Of a DNA stretch of 64,000 nucleotides, positions 8,262-15,688 are shown piece by piece. The notes under the pieces are model-generated. The model saw nothing but the letters and a program-made list of their open reading frames with translations. It was not told the origin of the DNA and did no database searches. Made by a program: the position numbers and the translations under genes. This stretch comes from JAXGMV01 sp040768445 (GTDB lineage Bacteria > Chloroflexota > Anaerolineae > Anaerolineales > Anaerolineaceae), in contig JAXGMV010000001.1 in assembly GCA_040768445.1 (NCBI GenBank), positions 1,116,001 to 1,180,000 of the forward strand, in the 5' to 3' direction. Each line of letters opens with the position of its first letter. The first letter of the stretch is position 1.

Positions 8262-8372
8262 GCCTAGCTCGAAGGGGTAGGCCATGCGGCTGAGCATGAC
8301 GTAAGCGCATGCCGCCAGGGACGCGCCGGCGGCCAGGCGTTTGAGGATTATTTCGAGCGACGGTTTGTGCAT
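8262..8372 (-). pseudogene. 5' relic of a second GT39-like gene
   Basis: From an ATG at 8372 leftward the translation begins MHKPSLEIILKR and continues ASLAACAYVMLSRMAYPFEL. This is the same as the intact GT39-like gene from residue 20 on. After the EL at about 8262 the frame turns into unrelated sequence and stops. Homology also extends upstream to about 8420, including the shared gagataattataatca promoter segment. It is the opposite end of the gene whose 3' relic is at 6630-6705. Confidence 0.85.
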
Positions 8373-8495
8373 GTTGTGGGCTTCCGGGGTGAGTGCTTCA
8401 GCCTGAGATAATTATAATCAATGGGGAGTGGGACAGGTTGTTGTTTTAGATATTAAACAATAACAGTTGCTCGGATCTTACAGATTACTGCGCAA

Positions 8496-8518
8496 TAGGA
8501 CTCGAACCTACAACCTAG
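8496..8518 (-). repeat. Partial tRNA-Asn copy, far attachment-site repeat
   Basis: These 23 bases equal 11311-11333 within tRNA-Asn and have the same orientation. The next ten bases (8519-8528) match the anticodon side of the tRNA at seven positions. The acceptor-stem 3' strand is not repeated, so this is only a fragment and cannot make a tRNA. Confidence 0.8.
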
Positions 8519-8662
8519 AGGTATACAGGTGGCGATTTTATTATTGACACGGAACACGCGCAGCACCTAAGATGATATCAATCAAGGGGGGGCGAAAAAC
8601 ATACATATTAAAATCTTTGTTATACTTAGTGATGAAATCACTACAATCACATAAGGTTTTTT

Positions 8663-10234
8663 ATGATTAACAATCAGAATATAGTATCACCAACGAGTTT
8701 GCCTTATTTACAAGCCCAAATTTTGAAAAAAATATACATTGATATTGCAGAATCAAACAATACTAGTTTGGAAGAAATTTCTGAAACGACAGATTACCCG
8801 AAAGAAAGTAAGATCTTGGCAAATGCTATAACATCTCTAGTCACCAAAGGCTTTTTAATTGGATCAATACAAGATGGCTTTATAGTTCCAAGTGAAAGAT
8901 TTGATTTCTTTAGAGAAGTAATTACTGAAAAAAAAATAAAAAATAAGGTTTATTCAGAGCTGTTACTTGACTTTTCACCTTCAATCAACAGACAACTAGA
9001 AATATTTCTTAATGAAAATGATATCAGTCATTTAAATAAATATGGCGTAATTCACAAATGGTACGATTACTTGGAAGATTTCCCATATTCATTAATTGAA
9101 GAAAAAATTAATGAATATAAATTAGATGAAAATTCTCTTATTGTTGATCCCTTTTGTGGTAGTGGTACAACCTTAATTTCATCAAATTTGTTCCAAATAA
9201 ATTCTATAGGATTCGATGCAAGTCCATTAATGGCTTACATATCAAGAGTTAAAACTACATGGGATATCAATCTTAATTCATTTGAGAAATATATTCGTTT
9301 TATTGCCCATCGGTTTTTAAACACCGTTCACAATCTTGATGATGAACCCTATTACGATAATTTTATATTTGCGATGCCTAAACGAGAATTAAATCAATGG
9401 TTGAGCCCTAATTTACAACTTGAAGTCTCTCTATTAAAGAAAATAATTTATACAGTTGATGATGAAAAGATTAGGGATATTTTCTTATTAGCCTTAGCAA
9501 AATCTTGTTTTGATGCTTCTTATGTTGCATTGTGTCCAGGCACAACGTTTTATCCGTTTAGAGACAAAGAAGAATTTTGGACTCAATTTTCTCAAAAAGT
9601 GGTTCAAATATTCTTTGATTTAAAAGCGATCCAATCTCATAATCACTTTGGAAAATCAACTATCATTGAAGATACATGTCTAAATGGACCCAAATATATA
9701 CCTGAAAATCAAATCGACTTTATCATTACATCACCACCATATCCTAATGATCTTGAATACACAAGACAAACGAGATTGGAACTTTATTTATTAGATTTTG
9801 TAAAAAGCATGGATGATGTACAAGCAATAAAACGCAAAATGGCTAAAGGAAGTACAAAATTAATATTCAAAGAAAGCAATTCTGAAAATAGTATATTGAA
9901 ATTTAATTCTATACAATCAATTTCAGATGCGATTTACGAAAAAACGAAATATAAAAACTGGGGTTTTGATTATCCGCGTATGGTCAGAGAATACTTTGGT
10001 GACATGTACTTATGTCTAAAGAATTTCTATCCACTAATGAAAAACAAATCTCATTATTTATTAGTTGTAGGTGACCAAACAATCAAAGGTGTATTCATTC
10101 CTGTTTGCGATATTTTGATTGAAATGGGTAACGAGATTGGATATAAAAACTGCAGAAAAGAACCCTTTAGGATACGTCGTAGCACTGGCCATGACATTCC
10201 ATTACCTGAAGATATCGTAATTTTAGAAAAGTGA
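8663..10234 (+). CDS. DNA methyltransferase (N4-cytosine/N6-adenine type) of an R-M pair
   Basis: The 523-residue protein has a winged-helix-like N-terminus (about 13-70) and an AdoMet motif VDPFCGSGTTL at 161-171. The catalytic motif TSPPY is at 356-360, followed by NDLEYTRQTRLELYLL. The SPPY form is usual in N4-cytosine enzymes. Motif I precedes the catalytic motif with about 190 residues between, a space that may hold target recognition. It should protect host DNA from the endonuclease encoded seven bases downstream. Base composition is strongly AT-rich compared with flanking genes, supporting transfer as part of the tRNA-Asn island. Confidence 0.85.
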   Translation: MINNQNIVSPTSLPYLQAQILKKIYIDIAESNNTSLEEISETTDYPKESKILANAITSLVTKGFLIGSIQDGFIVPSERFDFFREVITEKKIKNKVYSELLLDFSPSINRQLEIFLNENDISHLNKYGVIHKWYDYLEDFPYSLIEEKINEYKLDENSLIVDPFCGSGTTLISSNLFQINSIGFDASPLMAYISRVKTTWDINLNSFEKYIRFIAHRFLNTVHNLDDEPYYDNFIFAMPKRELNQWLSPNLQLEVSLLKKIIYTVDDEKIRDIFLLALAKSCFDASYVALCPGTTFYPFRDKEEFWTQFSQKVVQIFFDLKAIQSHNHFGKSTIIEDTCLNGPKYIPENQIDFIITSPPYPNDLEYTRQTRLELYLLDFVKSMDDVQAIKRKMAKGSTKLIFKESNSENSILKFNSIQSISDAIYEKTKYKNWGFDYPRMVREYFGDMYLCLKNFYPLMKNKSHYLLVVGDQTIKGVFIPVCDILIEMGNEIGYKNCRKEPFRIRRSTGHDIPLPEDIVILEK

Positions 10235-10241
10235 GTGAAAT

Positions 10242-11096
10242 ATGCCAAATATTCAATTGGAAGCTTTTGGCGAGGAATTCCAAAGTCAGGCATCAATACA
10301 AAGATTTAAGAATAAAAATTATTCATGCCCGTTTGATCAACGAATAGAAGGATGTGATAAACCAAATAACGGCCCCCTGAGGTATGGAAATTGCTCTGCT
10401 CATGTTGGAAATAATAAAAGAATTATCTGCCCAAGAAGATTTTATGCAAATAATTATCAGATACTACGTGATATAAAAAGTTTTATTTGGGGAGAAAACA
10501 ATTCGATTGATTGTTTTGATGAATTGGCAATAAAAACAAAAATGGTCGATGGCGATAGTTTTCACTACGGAAACTTGGACTGGATATTAGTGAATCATAA
10601 TAATACTAGAGACTTTTGTGGCATAGAAATTCAAACAGATTCAACAACTGGCACAGGAAAATTCAAGGAAGGAATTGTCGACTTACTTGAGAATAAATTA
10701 AAAACCACATATAGTTTTGGATTAAATACTCTTGCCTCATTTAAAGGTTTTTTGCCCCAATTCATATTTAAGGGACAATTATTTGATGACTGGAAGAAAC
10801 CTTATGTTGCAGTAATGCAAGATGAATTGTGGGAAAAATTTATATCAAAGTTTCGGATTAGGTATAAAAATATAACGGAATATACTAATGAAACCTTCAT
10901 ATTTTTTATCTATTCATTACAATATAACGAAAAAACAAAAAAATATGAACTGGGTAATAGAAAAGCATATTCATCAAGATGGATTGATTTATTATTTTCA
11001 TTTTCTGTTGAGAGTGAATTGTTGATAGATTTTGATGGTATTGTTGAAAAAATTGAATATAAGAAGAAGAAATATCAGCCAATAGTAACAATATAG
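10242..11096 (+). CDS. NotI-like Cys4 restriction endonuclease
   Basis: The 284-residue protein matches the layout I know for NotI. A Cys4 metal site comes first (C29 in SCPF, C38 in GCDK, C51 in GNCSAH, C63 in CPRR). The PD-(D/E)xK nuclease core follows, with D113 (GNLDW) and E129-x-Q131 (GIEIQTD). In NotI the four cysteines hold iron and D/E/Q form the active site. It follows the methyltransferase gene by seven bases. The recognition sequence cannot be predicted. The AT-rich codon usage matches its partner and not the chromosome around it. Confidence 0.8.
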   Translation: MPNIQLEAFGEEFQSQASIQRFKNKNYSCPFDQRIEGCDKPNNGPLRYGNCSAHVGNNKRIICPRRFYANNYQILRDIKSFIWGENNSIDCFDELAIKTKMVDGDSFHYGNLDWILVNHNNTRDFCGIEIQTDSTTGTGKFKEGIVDLLENKLKTTYSFGLNTLASFKGFLPQFIFKGQLFDDWKKPYVAVMQDELWEKFISKFRIRYKNITEYTNETFIFFIYSLQYNEKTKKYELGNRKAYSSRWIDLLFSFSVESELLIDFDGIVEKIEYKKKKYQPIVTI

Positions 11097-11301
11097 TTTG
11101 GAAACAATATCAAAATATAGTAACAGTCATTAATTATTTTTTTGTCCATAAGTAATTTTAGGGCTATTTAGAAATACTTTAGGTAAAACACAACTCCTCG
11201 CCCCTTCGCTATGCTGTGCGAAATGGACTACACATCGTACCTCGATGGTGGCCTGTAACCTATACAGTTTCTTGTTCTTCTGGGGAATTAAATAAAAACA
11301 G

Positions 11302-11375
11302 CTCCTCGAGTAGGACTCGAACCTACAACCTAGCGGTTAACAGCCGCCCGCTCTGCCGAATTGAGCTATCGAGGA
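11302..11375 (-). tRNA. tRNA-Asn (GTT)
   Basis: Read leftward, the 74-base sequence folds as a tRNA: acceptor TCCTCGA/TCGAGGA with discriminator G, D-arm GCTC...GAGC, anticodon arm CGGCTGTTAACCG with anticodon GTT, and T-arm around GGTTCGAGTCC. No CCA is encoded. It has its own promoter at 11387-11416 and serves as the attachment gene of the island on its 3' side. Confidence 0.95.
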
Positions 11376-11386
11376 ACGTAATCGCC

Positions 11387-11416
11387 ATTATAATACACCC
11401 CCCGCCGGGACGTCAA
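11387..11416 (-). promoter_or_regulatory. Promoter of tRNA-Asn
   Basis: Read leftward: TTGACG (11416-11411), 18 bases, TATAAT (11392-11387). The tRNA begins 12 bases after the -10 box. Confidence 0.75.
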
Positions 11417-11435
11417 GATTGTTTGACTATTCCCC

Positions 11436-11894
11436 TCAAATCCTTTTTACCGCCCCTTCGTAAAAACGGATATAGTCCTCAACCGTCACCTTCTGGCACA
11501 GCTCGGCAATCAGCTCATAGGGGATGTGCGCCGGGTTCTTGAACCTTATGCAGCTTTTGCCCAAATCCAGCTTTGTTGGCACCCGCCGGGCATACTCACT
11601 CACAAACCAGTCTTCCAACGCCTGGTTGCCGTACAGCCCCATGTGGTATAAGGCGATGTGGTTCTTCTGCGATGACAGTGACAGGAAGGGCAGGGGCACA
11701 TCCTTTTTGACGTGATACCCTTTTGGGTAGCGTGACAGCGGCACCACATAGGTGATCATGCCGTAGGCAATCTGCTCGGCGAAGCCCTCCGGCAGGTTGG
11801 CTAAAATCACGTCCCGCAGCCGTTCGATCACAGGCCGCCTGTCTTCCGGCAGGGCTGCCAGGTAGTCCTGAACTGTCGTCACATCGTACTGCAT
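11436..11894 (-). CDS. DUF1801 (YdhG-like) domain protein
   Basis: The 152-residue soluble protein fits DUF1801: VQDYLAALPEDRRPVIERLRDVI, the EQIAYGMITY turn, ALYHMGLYG, and the conserved GKSCIRFK strand near the C-terminus. The biochemical role of the family is not established. An upstream ATG at 11930 is in frame, but AGGAGAGG lies about ten bases before ATG 11894, so the shorter form is preferred. It stands alone, downstream of pepT and upstream of tRNA-Asn. Confidence 0.75.
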   Translation of the reverse strand: MQYDVTTVQDYLAALPEDRRPVIERLRDVILANLPEGFAEQIAYGMITYVVPLSRYPKGYHVKKDVPLPFLSLSSQKNHIALYHMGLYGNQALEDWFVSEYARRVPTKLDLGKSCIRFKNPAHIPYELIAELCQKVTVEDYIRFYEGAVKRI

Positions 11895-11998
11895 CTCATA
11901 CCATCCTCTCCTGCCGCCGGTCCAGCCCATTCTGGCAGGCCCGCCGGCAAAACCATGTGTCTCTCACTGCTATCCGATATCTGCGTATTATAAAGAAT

Positions 11999-12027
11999 CA
12001 GCCCCGCTTTTTCAAATTGCGGGGCTG
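11999..12027 (-). terminator. Terminator after pepT
   Basis: CAGCCCCGC / GCGGGGCTG form a perfect 9-bp stem with an 11-base A-rich loop, 25 bases after the pepT stop. Read leftward it is followed by TGATTCTTTATAAT, a modest T-rich tail. Confidence 0.6.
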
Positions 12028-12051
12028 GAGATTCACTAGTGCTGGTTGCGA

Positions 12052-13284
12052 TCAGGCTGCTTTTTCGCCGTACAATGCGGCGATGTTGACGATCACTTCC
12101 ACCGCTTTCTCAATTGACTGGGTGGGGGCAAACTCGTACTTGCCGTGGAAGGCATGCCCGCCGGCAAACAGGTTGGGGGTGGGCAGTCCCATAAACGACA
12201 GGCGGGCGCCGTCAGTGCCGCCGCGCACGGGGATGATCTTCGGCTCAACGCCGGCCCGGCGCATGGCTTCCTGTGCCGTCTCAATCAAGTGATAGGCCGG
12301 CAGGACCTGCTCGCGCATGTTGAAGTAGCTGTCGGAGATGCTCACGCTCAGGGTACCGGGGCCGTGCTTCTCGTTCAAAAAGTCCACTGCTTTCTGCATG
12401 AAGGCTTTCTTGGCATTGAACTTGTCCATGTCGTGGTCGCGGATGATGAAGCCCAGGCTGCACTCTTCCACCGTACCGTTGAAGCGGGTGAGATGGGTGA
12501 AGCCCTCGTAACCCTCGGTGTGCTCGGGGCGCTGGGCGTGCGGCAGCAGGTTCACCAGCTCCATGCCGATCAGCGAGGCGTTGATCATGCGGTCCTTGGC
12601 GGTGCCGGGGTGCACGTTGCGCCCCTTGATCTGTACCTTGACGCCGGCGGCGTTGAAGTTCTCAAACTCCAGCTCGCCCAGGCCGCCGCCGTCCACCGTG
12701 TAGGCGAACTCAGCGCCGAACTTGGCCACGTCAAAGTTGTCCACACCGCGGCCGATCTCCTCGTCGGGTGTGAAACCGACCTTGATGGTGCCGTGCTTGA
12801 TCTCGGGGTGCGCCAGCAGGTACTCCACCGCGGTCATGATCTCAGCCACGCCGGCCTTGTCATCGGCGCCCAGCAGGGTGGTGCCGTCGGTGGTCAGCAG
12901 GGGCTCTCCCTTGTAATGCAGCAGCTCGGGGAACTCGCGCGGGCTGAGGATGATGCTGGCTGCTTGATTAAGGACGATGTCCTCGCCGTCATATTCTTCG
13001 ATCAGTCGCGGCTTGATGTCGGCGCCGCTCATGTCGGGGCTGGTATCCACGTGGGCGATGAAGCCGATCACCGGCACATCACCGCTGACGTTGGCCGGCA
13101 GGGTGGCCATCACCACGCCCTGCTCACTGATGCTGACGTCCTGCAGGCCGATGGTCTTGCATTCCTCAGCCAGCTGGCGCAGCAGGGTGAACTGCCCCGG
13201 GGTGCTGGGCGAGGTTTTTGAGTCTGAATCCGATTTGGTATCGACTTTTATATACTTGAGAAACCGATCAATAACAACAGACAT
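12052..13284 (-). CDS. pepT: Peptidase T (tripeptide aminopeptidase)
   Basis: The 410-residue protein is a complete M20B metallopeptidase. The metal-ligand segments are GFIAHVDTSPD, LLGADDKAGVAEIMTA and GFTPDEEIGRG, with the PepT-typical TTDGTTLLGADDKAG block and GGTDGARLSFMGLPTPN near the C-terminus. It removes the N-terminal residue from tripeptides in the cytoplasm using two zinc ions. The length equals that of known PepT proteins (about 410). It is divergent from the marR gene at 13431, with 146 bases between them. Confidence 0.95.
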   Translation of the reverse strand: MSVVIDRFLKYIKVDTKSDSDSKTSPSTPGQFTLLRQLAEECKTIGLQDVSISEQGVVMATLPANVSGDVPVIGFIAHVDTSPDMSGADIKPRLIEEYDGEDIVLNQAASIILSPREFPELLHYKGEPLLTTDGTTLLGADDKAGVAEIMTAVEYLLAHPEIKHGTIKVGFTPDEEIGRGVDNFDVAKFGAEFAYTVDGGGLGELEFENFNAAGVKVQIKGRNVHPGTAKDRMINASLIGMELVNLLPHAQRPEHTEGYEGFTHLTRFNGTVEECSLGFIIRDHDMDKFNAKKAFMQKAVDFLNEKHGPGTLSVSISDSYFNMREQVLPAYHLIETAQEAMRRAGVEPKIIPVRGGTDGARLSFMGLPTPNLFAGGHAFHGKYEFAPTQSIEKAVEVIVNIAALYGEKAA

Positions 13285-13430
13285 TTTAGCTCCTTGTCTA
13301 AGATTTTTCTTTATTGTAACCTTAATCGCATTCCCCTGCAGGCTGTATAACCTTTGGGAATTTCACCCCTTGCGAATGGGCTGGATGGGTGTAAAATTGC
13401 TAAACCAGTTAACTATATACAGGTGAAATA

Positions 13431-13946
13431 ATGAAACCATGTCAAGAACATCCGTTTGTCAACCGCCTTGGTCCCCTGCTGGCGAACATTGGTCGCCTGC
13501 ACAGCCGGCGGGCTGATCACTTTATGGAGCATCTCGGGCTGTACCGCGGGCAGGCTTTCCTGTTGATGATCCTCTCGCATCACGATGGGCTGGCGCACAA
13601 TGAGATCGCCGAAAAGCTGGAGATCTCGCCGGCCGCCGCCACCAAGGTCATTAAGCGCATGGAAGCCCTGCAGTACGTGCAGCGCGTGCCTGACCCCAGC
13701 GATGAGCGCGTCTCGCGTGTCTATATACAGGATGCCGGCCGCGACCGCATCCGCCAGGTGCGCCAGGCTTTTGAAGAGATCAACGCCGTGCTGGTGGATG
13801 GGCTTTCAGATGATGAGCAGAAGACGCTGATCAGCCTGCTGCAAAAGGTGTATGCCAGCCTGCTGGCGTATGAAGGTGAAAACCGTACAATCCCTGCGCC
13901 GGGTGAGCCGGCGGACAGTCAGTTATCTATTGGAGGTGTTGTTTGA
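13431..13946 (+). CDS. MarR-family transcriptional regulator
   Basis: The 171-residue protein has a MarR winged helix: LAHNEIAEKLEISPAAATKVIKRMEAL then the wing RVPDPSDERVSRVYI. It is the first gene of a three-gene run with two ABC exporter genes, and its stop overlaps the next start by TTGA. It probably represses the operon and responds to a toxic ligand of the exporter. A palindrome AGTTAACT (13407-13414) lies 16 bases before the start, and the -10-like TGTAAAAT lies just upstream, so this is a candidate operator. Confidence 0.85.
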   Translation: MKPCQEHPFVNRLGPLLANIGRLHSRRADHFMEHLGLYRGQAFLLMILSHHDGLAHNEIAEKLEISPAAATKVIKRMEALQYVQRVPDPSDERVSRVYIQDAGRDRIRQVRQAFEEINAVLVDGLSDDEQKTLISLLQKVYASLLAYEGENRTIPAPGEPADSQLSIGGVV

Positions 13947-15688
13947 TCAAAAAGTTAAGCCGGCATATCGGCCTGTACAAGAAATACCTGTTAATCATCC
14001 CACTGCTGGTGTTGTTGGACGTGGCGGCCGAGCTGAGCATGCCGCTGTTGATGGCGCGCATCATCGACATCGGCATCCTCACCAGCGATGTCGCCTTTAT
14101 CGCCCGCATCGGCCTGTATATGGCGCTGCTGGCACTGGCAGCGATGACCTTTGGCGTGCTCAACAGCCGCTTTACCACCCTTGTCGCCATGGGATTCGGC
14201 GCCAACCTGCGCGATGCACTGTTTGAAAAGGTGCAGAGCTTTTCCTTCAACAACATTGACCGCTTCAGCACCGCTTCATTGATCACCCGCATGACCAACG
14301 ACGCCAACAACCTGCAGATGACCTTCATGATGATGATGCGCATCCTTCTCAGGGCACCGCTGATGCTGGTGATTGCCTTCATCCTGGCGTACAGCATCAA
14401 CGCCGAACTCTCGGTTGTGCTGGCGGTTGCCATCCCCCTGCTGGTGCTCGGCATTGTATTGATCATGCGCGTGGCGACCAAGCGCTTTATCGTGGTGCAG
14501 GAGAAAATCGACGCGCTCAACAATACCCTGCAGGAGAACCTGATCGGCATGCGGGTGGTCAAGTCCTTTGTGCGCGAAGACTTTGAGATCGGCAAGTTCA
14601 AGAAATCCAATGACAACCTGACGAACGCCGGCATCCGTGCGTTGAGCATCGCCGTGTTGGGCATGCCGCTGATGATGCTGGTGATGAACGGAGCCTCGCT
14701 GGTAATCATCTGGCTGGGCGGTAACATGGTTGCAGCCGGCGGGCTGGGTGTGGGCGAGTTGATCAGCTTCCTCAGCTATATCATGCAGATTTTGATGAGC
14801 GTGATGATGCTTTCGATGGTTGTGTTGATGAGCGCGCGTGCCCAGGCCAGCGCCAAACGTGTGCTCGAGGTGCTGGAGACGGAGAGTGACATCGTCGAGC
14901 CGGAACAACCGCGCTCACCCGCAGCCAGCCATAAACAGGGTAAGGTGGAATTCAGAGACGTATCCTTCAAATATCACGCCAGCGATACCGGCGCCAATGT
15001 CCTGTCGAACATCTCCTTCACCGCCCAGCCGGGTCAGGTGGTGGGCATTGTGGGCGGCACCGGCACTGGCAAGACCACGTTGATACACCTCATCCCGCGC
15101 CTGTACGACGTGTCTGAAGGCAAGGTGCTGGTGGATGACCTGGACGTGCGCGAGTACGACCTGGAAGATCTGCGAGACCGGATGGGGGTGGTGCTGCAGC
15201 AGAACACGCTCTTCTCCGGCAGCATTCGCGATAATGTGCTGTGGGGCAGGCAGGATGCCACCCAGGCGGAGATTGAAGCCGCCTGTCGCATCGCCCAGGC
15301 GCATGATTTCATCGTCTCCTTCCCGGAGGGTTACGACACACAGCTGGGACAGGGTGGGGTGAACCTCTCGGGCGGACAGAAACAGCGCCTGACCATCGCG
15401 CGTGCCCTGCTGAAAAAGCCGTCCATCCTGATACTGGATGACAGCACCAGCGCCGTGGATACCGCCACAGAGGCGAAAATCCGTAAGGGCTTTTACGAGA
15501 ACCTGGCTGACACCACCGTGTTCATCATTGCCCAGCGCATCAGCTCGGTGCGCGAGGCTGACCTGATCTTGGTGGTGGATGATGGCAAGCTGGCCGGCAT
15601 GGGCACGCACAGCGAATTGCTGATGACCAATGCCATTTACCAGGAGATCAATGCCTCACAGCAGGAAGGAGCGTACATCAATGGATAA
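13943..15688 (+). CDS. ABC exporter half-transporter, degenerate-site subunit
   Basis: The 581-residue protein has six membrane helices in the first about 300 residues and one nucleotide-binding domain. That domain holds Walker A GGTGTGKTT, signature LSGGQKQR and Walker B ILILDDSTSAVD. The catalytic Glu after Walker B is Asp and the switch His is Gln (IIAQRIS), the hallmark of the non-hydrolysing site of heterodimeric exporters such as TM287/288 or BmrCD. The start is TTG at 13943, with GGAGGTG seven bases upstream, overlapping the marR stop. Its partner follows directly. Likely substrates are drugs or lipids. Confidence 0.9.
   Translation: MIKKLSRHIGLYKKYLLIIPLLVLLDVAAELSMPLLMARIIDIGILTSDVAFIARIGLYMALLALAAMTFGVLNSRFTTLVAMGFGANLRDALFEKVQSFSFNNIDRFSTASLITRMTNDANNLQMTFMMMMRILLRAPLMLVIAFILAYSINAELSVVLAVAIPLLVLGIVLIMRVATKRFIVVQEKIDALNNTLQENLIGMRVVKSFVREDFEIGKFKKSNDNLTNAGIRALSIAVLGMPLMMLVMNGASLVIIWLGGNMVAAGGLGVGELISFLSYIMQILMSVMMLSMVVLMSARAQASAKRVLEVLETESDIVEPEQPRSPAASHKQGKVEFRDVSFKYHASDTGANVLSNISFTAQPGQVVGIVGGTGTGKTTLIHLIPRLYDVSEGKVLVDDLDVREYDLEDLRDRMGVVLQQNTLFSGSIRDNVLWGRQDATQAEIEAACRIAQAHDFIVSFPEGYDTQLGQGGVNLSGGQKQRLTIARALLKKPSILILDDSTSAVDTATEAKIRKGFYENLADTTVFIIAQRISSVREADLILVVDDGKLAGMGTHSELLMTNAIYQEINASQQEGAYING

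Larger units (their letters stand above)
8496..11333. mobile_element. tRNA-Asn-bounded AT-rich restriction-modification island
   Basis: A 23-bp direct repeat (8496-8518 and 11311-11333) bounds a region carrying only a DNA methyltransferase and a restriction endonuclease. The right copy is part of an intact tRNA-Asn gene. The left copy is the same T-arm and variable-loop portion, with weaker similarity continuing to 8528. The two genes are far richer in A+T than their surroundings. This is the layout left by integration at a tRNA gene. No integrase or excisionase is present, so it would be a non-autonomous or decayed element. Confidence 0.75.

Noticed and set aside
11186..11200. A second CTCCTCG segment near 11193 as another tRNA-end duplicate
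   Set aside because: Only seven to nine bases match the tRNA 3' end, within reach of chance, and no further tRNA similarity follows.
12145..13221. Antisense frame of 358 codons opposite pepT
   Set aside because: The translation is a His/Val/Gln-rich shadow; pepT on the other strand has all its catalytic motifs.
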